Below are positions 51,315-59,330 of a stretch of DNA of 64,000 bases, piece after piece. Position 1 is the stretch's first letter; the number at the start of each line of letters is the position of its first letter. Origin of the DNA: B30-G6 sp964633115 (GTDB taxonomy: Bacteria; Desulfobacterota; Desulfobacteria; Desulfobacterales; B30-G6); assembly GCA_964633115.1 (NCBI GenBank), contig CAZWEO010000007.1, positions 14,995 through 78,994 of the forward strand. Direction: 5' to 3'. The position numbers and the translations under genes were made by a program. The notes under the pieces are model-generated. The model searched no databases. It was not told the origin of the DNA and saw only the letters and a list, made by a program, of their open reading frames with translations.

Positions 51315-51667
51315 AATAGAATTATTACCATCAAATTGCGTGGAAGTCCTATTCTTTTACACACAATTTCAGCTGAAAGCAATAGCAGCTGTGATGCTTG
51401 GAGGCTATGATGCTGGGATGCTTCAGCTGATTGCTGAATTGCATAGTCCGTTTAAAAGATAAGTCTTCAGTTTGTTCAATACCGGATCTCAGAATTACTG
51501 GCAAAATGCCACAAGCTTTGGCCTCTAAATACCAAGGATTTCTTCAGTTTGCTAAAGGAATAACTGATTATTTGGCAAAGTATTTGCCAATGTAGATCAT
51601 ACCCAGGTATAAAGAAAGAAGCGACGAAGTCGCATCCCATAGGAAATTCCAGCCTTGCAGGGATTTC
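51315..51667. repeat. Spacer between dnaB and rplI with repeat and hairpin
   Basis: Positions 51370-51429 carry CAGCTGAAAGCA ... TGCTTCAGCTG as outer arms around GATGCTTGGAGGCTATGATG, similar to the repeat at 54681-54712. Downstream of rplI, ATAGGAAATTCC (51639-51650) pairs with GGGATTTCCTAT (51660-51671) and GCGAC-GAA-GTCGC (51621-51633) forms a second stem followed on the minus strand by a T-rich run. This may be a partial terminator of rplI. Confidence 0.55.
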
Positions 51668-52111
51668 CTATTCGGGTACCACTTCCAGCGTAATTTCAGG
51701 TTCTACTTCTTTGTAGACGCGAATAGGAACTTTGTGGGTACCAATTGTTTTGATGGGTTCGGTCATGAGAACCATGCGTTTTTCAACCTCGACACCTTCG
51801 GTTGCCAGGGCTTTAATGACGTCGCGAACCGTGATGGATCCATAAAGGCGATCTTCTTCACTGACCTTAGCAGTAATTTTACAGGACACCTCGGCCAAAC
51901 GCGCTGCCATCTCCTCGGCAACCTTCTTTTCCTTGGCGATCTGCAAATCAAATTTGGTTTTCTCCTGGGCAAGTGCTCGGTGATTTTCGGGTGTGGCCAG
52001 AACCGCTTTTTGTTGAGGCAACAGATAGTTGCGCGCATAGCCTTTGGTGACATTTACTTCAGATCCGATGATACCCAAAGAATCGATGGTTTCTTTTAAT
52101 ATTACCTTCAT
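51668..52111 (-). CDS. rplI: 50S ribosomal protein L9
   Basis: A 147-residue L9 protein: N-terminal MKVILKETIDSLGIIGSEVN, VTKGYARNYLLPQQKAV and the long connecting helix, followed by the C-terminal domain ending EPEITLEVVPE. GGAGGTAA before the ATG is a strong ribosome site and directly borders the palindrome at 52124-52152. Confidence 0.96.
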   Translation of the reverse strand: MKVILKETIDSLGIIGSEVNVTKGYARNYLLPQQKAVLATPENHRALAQEKTKFDLQIAKEKKVAEEMAARLAEVSCKITAKVSEEDRLYGSITVRDVIKALATEGVEVEKRMVLMTEPIKTIGTHKVPIRVYKEVEPEITLEVVPE

Positions 52112-52123
52112 TTTCTTACCTCC

Positions 52124-52152
52124 AAAATAAAATCACTTCGTGATTTTATTTT
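52124..52152. repeat. Palindrome directly upstream of the rplI ribosome-binding site
   Basis: AAAATAAAATCAC (52124-52136) pairs with GTGATTTTATTTT (52140-52152). On the minus strand the second arm runs straight into GGAGG of rplI. It lies inside the rps/rpl operon, so a terminator role would be surprising unless partial. Confidence 0.78.
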
Positions 52153-52320
52153 AAGATTTTCCATTGAATGGAATTGTTTTATTTCGTTTTTCTTTTAGGC
52201 GATTTTGGCAGTTGCATTTGCTCTGGATCAAAATCACCATTCATGACGCCAGCATCGTCTTGATAATAAACACGACATGTTGATTATAAACAATAAAAAT
52301 ATTGCGGCGAAGCTGCACTC

Positions 52321-52350
52321 AAAATAAAATCAGTCCGTTGATTTTATTTT
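52321..52350. repeat. Palindrome overlapping the DUF2232 stop
   Basis: AAAATAAAATCA (52321-52332) pairs with TGATTTTATTTT (52339-52350). It includes the TGA stop and the codons for the last residues (KIKSTD) of the leftward DUF2232 gene. Confidence 0.78.
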
Positions 52351-53313
52351 TCGGAAATTAAGCCACATGTCAAATACACCCAGACCGATGATTAACAGCA
52401 AGATGATTTGCTGAAAGGCAATCAAGCTGTACAAAAAAACCCGCAAGGGCCGGGGAAAATTCTTTTTCGCAAACACAAATGACACAATGGCTATGCCTTG
52501 AAAAAAATAAACCATCAACAGCACCAGCAGGCAATTTAATCCAATAATTTTAAAAATGCTGCCCGGTATTACTAATAGCCCCCCAGAACCTATCAATACC
52601 CAAACGAGGTTATCGGGCGTCTTCCAAAGGTTCAATGGGCCGAATTCCGGGAAAAAAAGCCCGCGGCGTTTCAGGAGTGGTCTGGCCATAAGTAAATTCG
52701 ACCAGGTCACCAATAAAAAGGACGCTGTCACCATGGCCGGAATGATACGAATTAAGCCATATTGGATCTGATCCAATGATGCTGAAAATTTTTGAATGAA
52801 GTCTTCGGACGCACCCATACTTCTATAGAGCGCAATGCTCAACTCAAGATTCTGAGCGATATAGTTTGCGAGGATACTTTTAATACTAGTAGCCGATAGA
52901 TTGCTGTACAGGATCAAAACGATCAGCGCCGTAAGGATGACACCGCCGCAGGCATAGAATATCGTCTTTTCAATCGACAGATTCATTTCAAAAAGTTCAC
53001 TCAACAAAAAACCAAGAAGTAGCATCTCCACAAAGAAAAATACATCGATTGAGATGCCGCCGGCCAGAACAAACAAGATGCCCACAGCTACGGCAGGAAC
53101 AATCAGACCGGTTTTACGGCCGAGCTTGGATCGATAAAATAATATCGGTAGGGGCAGAAACAGGGAGCCAAAAAATCCGATTAATGGCATGTATACGGCT
53201 ACAGTGATGATTGCCATGGTAATGACCACGCCGATCATAACATCCCGGTATATTTCCCTACTCATAGTTTGTGGCACGTTTATTCTCTTATCTTTTGATG
53301 CCTTAATATACAC
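52330..53313 (-). CDS. DUF2232 (YybS-like) membrane protein
   Basis: A 327-residue protein with about eight hydrophobic segments, e.g. VMIGVVITMAIITVAVYMPL near the N-terminus and SLIAFQQIILLLIIGLGVFD near the C-terminus. This is the YybS/DUF2232 type, which lies between rpsR and rplI in many Bacillota and Desulfobacterota. Its function is unknown; a vitamin or cofactor transporter S-component-like fold has been suggested for the class. A later start at 53265 (MSREIYRDVM) is possible. Confidence 0.82.
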   Translation of the reverse strand: MYIKASKDKRINVPQTMSREIYRDVMIGVVITMAIITVAVYMPLIGFFGSLFLPLPILFYRSKLGRKTGLIVPAVAVGILFVLAGGISIDVFFFVEMLLLGFLLSELFEMNLSIEKTIFYACGGVILTALIVLILYSNLSATSIKSILANYIAQNLELSIALYRSMGASEDFIQKFSASLDQIQYGLIRIIPAMVTASFLLVTWSNLLMARPLLKRRGLFFPEFGPLNLWKTPDNLVWVLIGSGGLLVIPGSIFKIIGLNCLLVLLMVYFFQGIAIVSFVFAKKNFPRPLRVFLYSLIAFQQIILLLIIGLGVFDMWLNFRKIKSTD

Positions 53314-53315
53314 CG

Positions 53316-53346
53316 TCTGTCATTCCCGCGAAGGCGGGAATCCAAC
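53316..53346. repeat. GTCATTCCCGCGAAGGCGGGAATCC-type palindromic repeat
   Basis: CTGTCATTCCCGCGAAGGCG followed by GGAATCCA forms the widespread ATTCCCGCG/CGCGGGAAT-type hairpin found in many proteobacterial spacers. Related, degenerate copies occur at 16052-16188. The rest of the spacer to rpsR shows nothing else. Confidence 0.75.
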
Positions 53347-53483
53347 AATGAGCCGGATGTAAAACATCTCCCGGCGAAGCCAGGTTTAACGCGGCTCAGG
53401 TCTGGAAAGACAGCGTTGCGATTACCTAGTCAAATCAGCTGGATAATAACGATGGATACTGCATTATCTACAGAGCGGAATTG

Positions 53484-53759
53484 TTATAGATCCAATGTGC
53501 CCACATACGGCAACAGTGCGATGGTTCTGGCCCGCTTTATAGCGCGAGTCAATTCACGCTGATGCTTGGAACAGGTACCGGAAATCCTTCTGGGAATGAT
53601 TTTACCCCGTTCGGTGATGAAGTATTTGAGTAGTTTCTGATCCTTGTAGTCGATTACGATTTTGCTGTCAGCACAGAAGCGGCAAACTTTTCTGCGATGG
53701 TAGACGCGTCTTTTTTTCTTTACATTACGGCCGCGTGCCGGTTTATGATAGGCTGCCAT
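53484..53759 (-). CDS. rpsR: 30S ribosomal protein S18
   Basis: A 91-residue S18 with a basic N-terminus (GRNVKKKRRVYHRRKVCRFC) and the conserved LLKYFITERGKIIPRRISGTC with KHQRELTRAIKRAR. Cys residues in VCRFCAD are the zinc-type pair found in some S18 proteins. It follows rpsF by 3 bases; no ssb gene lies between them. Confidence 0.96.
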   Translation of the reverse strand: MAAYHKPARGRNVKKKRRVYHRRKVCRFCADSKIVIDYKDQKLLKYFITERGKIIPRRISGTCSKHQRELTRAIKRARTIALLPYVGTLDL

Positions 53760-53762
53760 TTT

Positions 53763-54428
53763 TTACTCCTTCTCATCGGTTTCTGCTGGTGCGTCGGTTT
53801 CTGAGTCTGGTGTTTCTTCGGTGGCCGGTGTTTCTTCAGGTGCTGAAGTTTCTTCGGGTGCCGGTGTTTCTTCAGGTGCTGAAGCTTCTTCGGGTGCCGG
53901 CTCAGATGCGGCAACATCTTCTGCTGCCTCAGTTTCTGCTACGGCAGATTCCGCCACCGCCCCTTCCATTTCAGTCTGATGAATTTCTTCGGCCACAGCT
54001 TCCTGAGTTTCTGGCGCTACGGCCGCAGCGGCAGCTTCGGCGGCCTGTTTGGCAGCCTCTTCTTCGGCAGCCTTTGCCGCAGCCTCGGCTTTTTTGGCTT
54101 CTCTTTCAGTCATCTCAGCCTTGATACCTTCCAGGTCGGCTTCTTTTCCCAGCATGACGGTCATATATTTGAGAATACGGTCGTCGATGCGGTAGAAACG
54201 TTCCATTTCATCCACTAGATCACCCAATCCACAAAAATCGATCTGGGCATAAAATCCGCGCGGCTTTTTCTTGATTTCGTAGGCCAGCTTTTTCTGGCCC
54301 CACTCGTCGATGTCGATCAGGAAACCGTTGTACTGCGGGATGAGCTCTTTGAGCCTGTCAAAAACGGGTTGGCGGGTGTCCTCGGATAGATCTGAATCGA
54401 GGATTACGATCTGTTCGTACCTTCTCAT
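53763..54428 (-). CDS. rpsF: 30S ribosomal protein S6 with long acidic repetitive C-terminal extension
   Basis: Residues 1-97 are a normal S6 domain (RRYEQIVILDSDLSED, YEIKKKPRGFYAQIDF, RFYRIDDRILKYMTVML). Residues 98-221 form an unusual tail: first Ala/Glu/Lys-rich and probably helical, then acidic, and from about 179 a six-residue tandem unit of the APEETP type. S6 usually has 95-140 residues; E. coli S6 has only a short Glu tail added by RimK. The coding DNA at 53811-53894 repeats with 18-base periodicity. CAAGGAGGT precedes the ATG. Confidence 0.94.
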   Translation of the reverse strand: MRRYEQIVILDSDLSEDTRQPVFDRLKELIPQYNGFLIDIDEWGQKKLAYEIKKKPRGFYAQIDFCGLGDLVDEMERFYRIDDRILKYMTVMLGKEADLEGIKAEMTEREAKKAEAAAKAAEEEAAKQAAEAAAAAVAPETQEAVAEEIHQTEMEGAVAESAVAETEAAEDVAASEPAPEEASAPEETPAPEETSAPEETPATEETPDSETDAPAETDEKE

Positions 54429-54846
54429 AGTACCTCCTTGTGGGTATTTCCTGTGTTTTAAATAAAATTAAAAAACCCAGGGGGTTAGCCCCGGCCAAAA
54501 ATGGCGATGTGCATGAAAAGTGTGCACCGGAGCAAGGATTATGTAAGAAATGATTTAATATCATTTCGGGATCAATTCCAGTCGGAATTGAAATACTATA
54601 TATATTGGGCAGTAAATGTGGTTGTCAAGAAATAAAATTTTGTGCCAAAATTTTATAGTATATTGTGTCTAGCATATCGCTGTGAGGCTGGGATGCCAGG
54701 ATGCTGGGAATCTGCATTGGGCTTTCAGTTATTGAACGCCCTATATATCTACAAGATCATCCACTTTTCAAGGGCGAGCCGACCCTGATCCCTAATTTTG
54801 ATTTCTATAATTCATGGCGCAATATGTTTTGTGTGGTTTAAAATGC
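54429..54846. repeat. Spacer upstream of rpsF with two repeat elements
   Basis: ATAAAATTTTG (54632-54642) pairs with CAAAATTTTAT (54646-54656). Positions 54681-54712 hold GTGAGGCTGGGATGCCAGG with ATGCTGGGAA, a copy of the GGCATCC family. The rest shows an AT-rich region that must contain the leftward rpsF promoter; I could not define it. Confidence 0.55.
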
Positions 54847-54908
54847 GACCAAAATAAGATGAATCGCGGAATGGTCTCGACCATTCCGCGATCCATCTTA
54901 TTTTGGTC
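54847..54908. repeat. 62-bp near-perfect palindrome before the DUF4143 ATPase
   Basis: The arms GACCAAAATAAGATG... (54847-54874) and ...CATCTTATTTTGGTC (54881-54908) are 28 bases each with one mismatch around TCTCGA. It resembles an extended member of the AAAATAAAATC family and lies about 36 bases before the ATPase start. Confidence 0.85.
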
Positions 54909-54944
54909 TTGAATATAAATTTAAAATATGATAATAAAAACAAT

Positions 54945-56135
54945 ATGAAAAGGAAATATGAACAGTTATTAAATGACCATTTTAACCAAAATAATCAAAT
55001 GGCTTTTATTGCGGGTCCCCGTCAGGTAGGTAAAACAACCCTTGGCTTGTCTTTTGCTGAGCATCCTCACTACTTCAATTATGATAATGAGGTTCATCGT
55101 GCGTTAATCGTAAAAGGTCCTACTGCAGTGGCTGATGCGGTAGGTGCAACAACGAGTAGAATCATTATTTTTGATGAGCTCCACAAATATCCAGAATGGA
55201 AGAATTTTCTAAAAGGCTACTACGATACATTTGCTCTAAAGCGTTTCCATATCGTTGTTACGGGCAGTTCCAGTCTCGATATTTACCGAAGAGGTGCCGA
55301 TAGTTTGATGGGGCGATATTTTATGTATCGGATGCATCCATTCTCGGTGGGTGAAGTTTTGAATACGGAATTGGCAGATGAAGAAATTGTGCAACCCCGA
55401 GAAATATCAAAGGAAGATTATAATGCCTTGTTACAATTTGGGGGATTCCCGGAGCCATATATCAAACGCAATACTCGCTTTTATAATCGTTGGAAATCGA
55501 TGCGATTAAAATTACTTTTTCGCGAGGATTTGCGAGAAACTACACAGGTCCTCGAAATAGGTCAGGTAGAAGTGCTGGCCGAATTACTCAGGCATCAAAC
55601 GGGCCAGTTGATCAACTTTTCATCCTTGGCAAGAAAGATACGTGCCTCTGAAGAATCAATTCGCCGGTGGGTATCGGTACTGGAATCGCTCTATTTTTGT
55701 TTTCAAATTCGCCCTTGGACAAAAAATATTTCTCGCAGCATTTTAAAAAATCCCAAAATATATTTGACCGACTGGTCACTTGCAGACAAAGTTGGCTCTA
55801 AACACGAAAATTTTGTGGCTTGCCACCTACAAAAGGCTGTCAACTGGTGGCAGGATGCAGGCTATGGAACCTATGGATTATACTATCTGCGCACAAAGGA
55901 TAAACGGGAAGTCGATTTTTTGGTAGCACGGAATGACAAACCCTGGTTCATTGTGGAAGTCAAATCATCGTCAAATAAAAACATAAGCAAAAATCTGGAA
56001 TATTTTAAGATACGAACGGACGCAGCGAATGCCTTTGAAGTCGTTATGGGTGATCCCTTTGAGTCTGTGAACTGCTTTGAATACAATTATCCTGTCCGTG
56101 TTCCAGCTGTGACATTTCTATCTCAATTGATATAA
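54945..56135 (+). CDS. AAA family ATPase with DUF4143 domain
   Basis: A 396-residue protein. The N-terminal AAA_14 domain has Walker A AGPRQVGKTTLGLSF, Walker B IIFDELHKYPEWKNFL and the sensor-type VTGSSSLDIYRRG. The C-terminal DUF4143 part has a REVDFLVARNDKPWFIVEVK nuclease-like acidic core (D, E, K). ATG 54945 is preferred to an in-frame TTG at 54903 in the palindrome. Such ATPases are abundant, mobile, and of unknown function in bacteria and archaea. It ends in the remnant transposase region. Confidence 0.85.
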   Translation: MKRKYEQLLNDHFNQNNQMAFIAGPRQVGKTTLGLSFAEHPHYFNYDNEVHRALIVKGPTAVADAVGATTSRIIIFDELHKYPEWKNFLKGYYDTFALKRFHIVVTGSSSLDIYRRGADSLMGRYFMYRMHPFSVGEVLNTELADEEIVQPREISKEDYNALLQFGGFPEPYIKRNTRFYNRWKSMRLKLLFREDLRETTQVLEIGQVEVLAELLRHQTGQLINFSSLARKIRASEESIRRWVSVLESLYFCFQIRPWTKNISRSILKNPKIYLTDWSLADKVGSKHENFVACHLQKAVNWWQDAGYGTYGLYYLRTKDKREVDFLVARNDKPWFIVEVKSSSNKNISKNLEYFKIRTDAANAFEVVMGDPFESVNCFEYNYPVRVPAVTFLSQLI

Positions 56136-56159
56136 GGCGGTATTTTTTTCTGGTTGATT

Positions 56160-56261
56160 TTCCGAGATCCGTTCCTCTTTGGCAAGTTCCCTGATGGTTC
56201 GGTTGTGCGGCGGCATCATTTTTCGCAGCACGGCTTCTTTACGTTCTGGTGAATATCGCAT
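56160..56261 (-). pseudogene. Transposase N-terminal fragment (helix-turn-helix)
   Basis: From ATG 56261, MRYSPERKEAVLRKMMPPHN and IRELAKEERISE match the N-terminal helix-turn-helix of IS3-like transposase A-subunits. Homology stops after SEN, where the frame runs into the DUF4143 gene end. About two thirds of a normal protein is missing and no partner orfB is present. Confidence 0.65.
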
Positions 56262-56312
56262 GAAAATCCCTCCCTTGCCCCCTCTTATAGCGGGTTTTAA
56301 TTCATGCGACAA

Positions 56313-56579
56313 CTACCCTGACACAGGGGGCCGTTTATGTTCTCTTATCCAGATATCAATAAACGAATCAACATGGTCTGGTAATTCTTTAAGTTCTCTT
56401 GCACCCAAATTCCAGGTAACCTCTCCAAATCGCCGGAGAAGAGGTACATGCTTGTGGACAGTCCTTGCTGAATAACCTTGGTCAGAAAGCCAAACAACAT
56501 ACTCTTCAATTGATTTACCGATCCATGTTTCTCTAATGCGGTCAGCTGTCTCTGGTTTTGTAAAATAATGCTCTAACAT
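56313..56579 (-). pseudogene. Site-specific recombinase (integrase) N-terminal fragment
   Basis: Eighty-eight residues from ATG 56579, which has a perfect AGGAGGT ribosome site. EHYFTKPETADRIRETWIG, IEEYVVWLSDQGYSARTVHK and PLLRRFGEV resemble the N-terminal SAM-like DNA-binding domain of tyrosine integrases that accompany transposons. The frame stops at PPVSG before any catalytic R-H-R-Y residue, so it is truncated. It adjoins the transposase fragment and marks a decayed mobile element. Confidence 0.6.
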
Positions 56580-56618
56580 AAAACAACCTCCTTTCTGGTT
56601 AACGGGTTTTGAGGTCAT

Positions 56619-57027
56619 TCTATCTTAGGGCTATTAAATTATGTTACCAATAAATAGGGGTATGGTGCTTCTTTGTTGAGGATAGAGCAAATAGGAAACA
56701 TAACGAGGAAGGGAACATAATTGAAAGTATTTTAATTGAAGTTCCTGATCTGCTATGTTTGAAAAAGGCTTTGAGGTCGGAGTACCTTTACCTGAAAGTT
56801 TATCTGTTCTTTAGCTAAAAAAGCAATCATCGTTTTCGGTATTTTCCACATCAATTTCATTAAGACATGGGGTTGAGTTGTTTAAATGATAGAGCGCAGG
56901 TCTTGAATCAAGCATGAAATAAATATAATTCTCTATATAAACTGCATTCATTTTTTCTTGACAATAGAATTAATAGAACGTACAGTTAATTAAATAACTG
57001 ATAGATCCTACCTATTCTATTGATAAT
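56619..57027. other. Spacer upstream of tetR
   Basis: The stretch is AT-rich and lacks a convincing gene. Its right end carries the tetR promoter and operator (listed). Nothing else is recognised between the integrase remnant and 56950. Confidence 0.5.
56958..56988 (+). promoter_or_regulatory. tetR promoter with overlapping TetR-type operator
   Basis: TTGACA (56958-56963), 17-base spacer and TACAGT (56981-56986) form a promoter. TAATAGAACGTACAGTTA (56971-56988) matches the perfect operator at 57851-57868 in 15 of 18 positions and covers the -10 element, as in an autorepressed regulator. Confidence 0.7.
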
Positions 57028-57630
57028 ATGAGAAAAAATTTAAACGCCGATCTTCAAAAGCCAAAAATACTTGAAAGCTATTATCAAGTGATGATCGAAA
57101 AAGGAATTGAAGGGGCCTCTATAAGCATGATAGCCCAGCGGCTGGGTATCCATCCTAGTCTGATTATTCACTATTTCAAGACTAAAGAGAACATGAAGGT
57201 CGAGCTTGTTGACTTACTGATTGAAAAATATGCTGCTCCGGCGTTTCTTGATTTCAAGCATATCGAAAATGATGAACATCGTTTTAAGGCGCTCTTAGAT
57301 ACGATTTTTTCCTTTGAATGGTCACGAACTGTGGACCCCGGGGTGCATTTTTGTTTCTATTATCTAAGTTTCCGAAACGAGGAGATAAGGAAACGCTTCA
57401 AGCAGATGTTCAAAAAATTCAGGGATTATCTTCAGGAACAGTTGGTCTATTTCGATCGCAAAGGCATCATCAATGTCAAAGATAAGAAAAAAGCCGCCGA
57501 TATTATTGTTACTTTGATGGAAGGAATGGAATTCCATACTCAATTTTTAGCAAATAGTGAGCCGTTTGAAACGTTTGCCAAGACCGCAAAGAAAACATGC
57601 TTAACGATCCTTACAAGCGGGGTGGTGTAA
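57028..57630 (+). CDS. TetR family transcriptional regulator
   Basis: A 200-residue TetR protein. The N-terminal helix-turn-helix is visible at residues 18-60: EGASISMIAQRLGIHPSLII and HYFKTKENM. The C-terminal ligand domain (about 70-195) is helical and variable. It lies between two operator-like sites and upstream of the polyamine genes, so it probably represses itself and the aminotransferase-TRAP operon. The inducer may be a polyamine or its product, which is inference. Confidence 0.88.
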   Translation: MRKNLNADLQKPKILESYYQVMIEKGIEGASISMIAQRLGIHPSLIIHYFKTKENMKVELVDLLIEKYAAPAFLDFKHIENDEHRFKALLDTIFSFEWSRTVDPGVHFCFYYLSFRNEEIRKRFKQMFKKFRDYLQEQLVYFDRKGIINVKDKKKAADIIVTLMEGMEFHTQFLANSEPFETFAKTAKKTCLTILTSGVV

Positions 57631-57850
57631 AAGATTTGAGAATGTGTTTTTTATTTAGGATTAAATTAGTTCACTGATGTACGTGTGAAAAAATTGAAAG
57701 CGCAGTAACACCGGGAATAATGAGGGTTTTCGAAGTTTTTTTTTAAAACGGTATCGACTTCAATTTAGTCAAAGATATCGCTGTCAATAATATTGATAGG
57801 TGGGAACACGAATACTCTTATTATGGCGTTAAATTGGGTGCCATTTAAAT

Positions 57851-57868
57851 TAACTGAACGTTCAGTTA
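57851..57868. promoter_or_regulatory. Perfect 18-bp palindromic TetR-type operator before the aminotransferase gene
   Basis: TAACTGAACGTTCAGTTA is a perfect inverted repeat 52 bases before the aminotransferase ATG, and it is closely related to the site overlapping the tetR promoter. No obvious -35/-10 was picked with confidence, though TTTAAAT lies just upstream. Confidence 0.75.
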
Positions 57869-57920
57869 GCTTGGGTGGGTAACACCTTTGCATCTCAAGA
57901 AAAGATTCTAAGGAGGATAC

Positions 57921-59276
57921 ATGAGTAATTTACAAGGAGCAATTGACTATGCAACCAAATGGTTGGAAATCATCAAACAGGATTCTGTAAAACTGGACGA
58001 TAAAACTGCTAAATGGATCTCGGAAGAAACGCGCAACAACTTTGTAAACCATTTTAATGCCGGTTGGGTTGAATACCGCAAATCAATGACGGAGGCCGGC
58101 GACTACGCAGCCATAGAATGGCGTGGTGAAGGCTCAAGGTTTTATGATACCTTTGGTAACGAATACCTTGACTTCCTTGGTGGCTACGGCGCGCTTGATC
58201 TGGGCTGGTCACATCCCGAAGTTGTTGAAGTCGTAAGAGCCCAGGCCGGCAAATCCGGTATTCCCAGTCAGGAGTTGATGGATCCGTTACGGGGTGTGCT
58301 GGCAAAATTGATCGCCGATATCACACCCGGTGCTATCGATCACGCTTTCTTCGTTGCCAGTGGTACAGAAACTGTTGAAGGAGCGCTTAAAATCGCAAGA
58401 CTCCACACCGGCAGACACAACTTCATCTCTACGGTTAAGGCTTTCCACGGTAAAACTTCAGGCTCACTCAGTGTCATGGGCAAAAAAGATTTTCGTGCAC
58501 CGCTGCAACCCTATGGCAGCCAGACCTTCTACGTTCCTTTTGGTGATGCTGTGGCACTAGAAAAGCAGCTTGAGATCTGTGAAATCATCGGTATCGAGAT
58601 CGCTGGTTTTATTGCCGAGCCGATCCAGGGCGAAGCGGGGGCCATTGTTCCTCCGGATGATTACTGGCCGAAAGTTCGTGAAATATGCACAAAATACGGC
58701 ATCCTGATGATCTGTGATGAGGTTCAGACAGGTCTTGGCAGAACCGGTGCTCTTTGGGGTGTTAACCACTGGAACGTGGAGCCGGACATCATGATGGCCG
58801 CAAAATCGCTTGGCGGCGGTGTTATGCCGGTCGGTTGTTTTATGGGGAGTGGCGAAATCTGGAAATCTTTTGAAGAGCCCAATCCGTTTATACATACCAC
58901 GACAACCGGAGGAAACCCAATGGCGTGTGCAGCGGCGATTGCGACTATCCGGATAACACTGAGGGATAACTTGGCCCAGCGTGCGGGTGAGCTGGGCGCA
59001 TATTTCATAGGCGAACTCAACAGCATTGCTGAGGAGTTCCCCGGCGTATATGAGAAAATCACCGGAAAAGGTCTTCTTATCGGACAGCACTTTATCAATG
59101 ATGAAGTTGGATACAAAATTGCTGCCGGTCTATTCAGACGCAAGGTCCTCGTTGCGGGAACCCTCTTAAACGCAAAGGCGATTCGTTTTGAACCACCGCT
59201 TATCGTGACAAAAGAAGAGATCGACGAGGTTCTCAACAGGCTGCGTGATACACTCAGGGAAGTTACAAAAAGCTAG
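57921..59276 (+). CDS. Putrescine aminotransferase-like class III aminotransferase
   Basis: A 451-residue PLP enzyme. The order of motifs closely follows E. coli putrescine aminotransferase PatA/YgjG: EYRKSMTEAGDYAAIEW, DFLGGYGALDLGWSHPEV, ASGTETVEGALKIAR, FIAEPIQGEAGAIVPP, ICDEVQTGLGRTG (D266), MMAAKSLGGGVMP (Lys295 for the Schiff base), and NPMACAAAIATI with TLLNAKAIRFEPPL. It would transfer an amino group from putrescine or a related diamine to 2-oxoglutarate. AAGGAGGATAC precedes the ATG. The TRAP transporter genes follow. Confidence 0.86.
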   Translation: MSNLQGAIDYATKWLEIIKQDSVKLDDKTAKWISEETRNNFVNHFNAGWVEYRKSMTEAGDYAAIEWRGEGSRFYDTFGNEYLDFLGGYGALDLGWSHPEVVEVVRAQAGKSGIPSQELMDPLRGVLAKLIADITPGAIDHAFFVASGTETVEGALKIARLHTGRHNFISTVKAFHGKTSGSLSVMGKKDFRAPLQPYGSQTFYVPFGDAVALEKQLEICEIIGIEIAGFIAEPIQGEAGAIVPPDDYWPKVREICTKYGILMICDEVQTGLGRTGALWGVNHWNVEPDIMMAAKSLGGGVMPVGCFMGSGEIWKSFEEPNPFIHTTTTGGNPMACAAAIATIRITLRDNLAQRAGELGAYFIGELNSIAEEFPGVYEKITGKGLLIGQHFINDEVGYKIAAGLFRRKVLVAGTLLNAKAIRFEPPLIVTKEEIDEVLNRLRDTLREVTKS

Positions 59277-59330
59277 CGGTCAGCTTAATATATCAGGAAT
59301 GGATCGACTATTTACGGGAAAGGAGATGCC

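Noticed and set aside
54945..56135. Defence-system reading of the DUF4143 ATPase
   Set aside because: No partner genes or defence domains are adjacent; such ATPases are common as single genes.
58557..59236. Two long minus-strand frames opposite the aminotransferase
   Set aside because: Both are shadows of a clearly conserved PLP enzyme gene on the plus strand.
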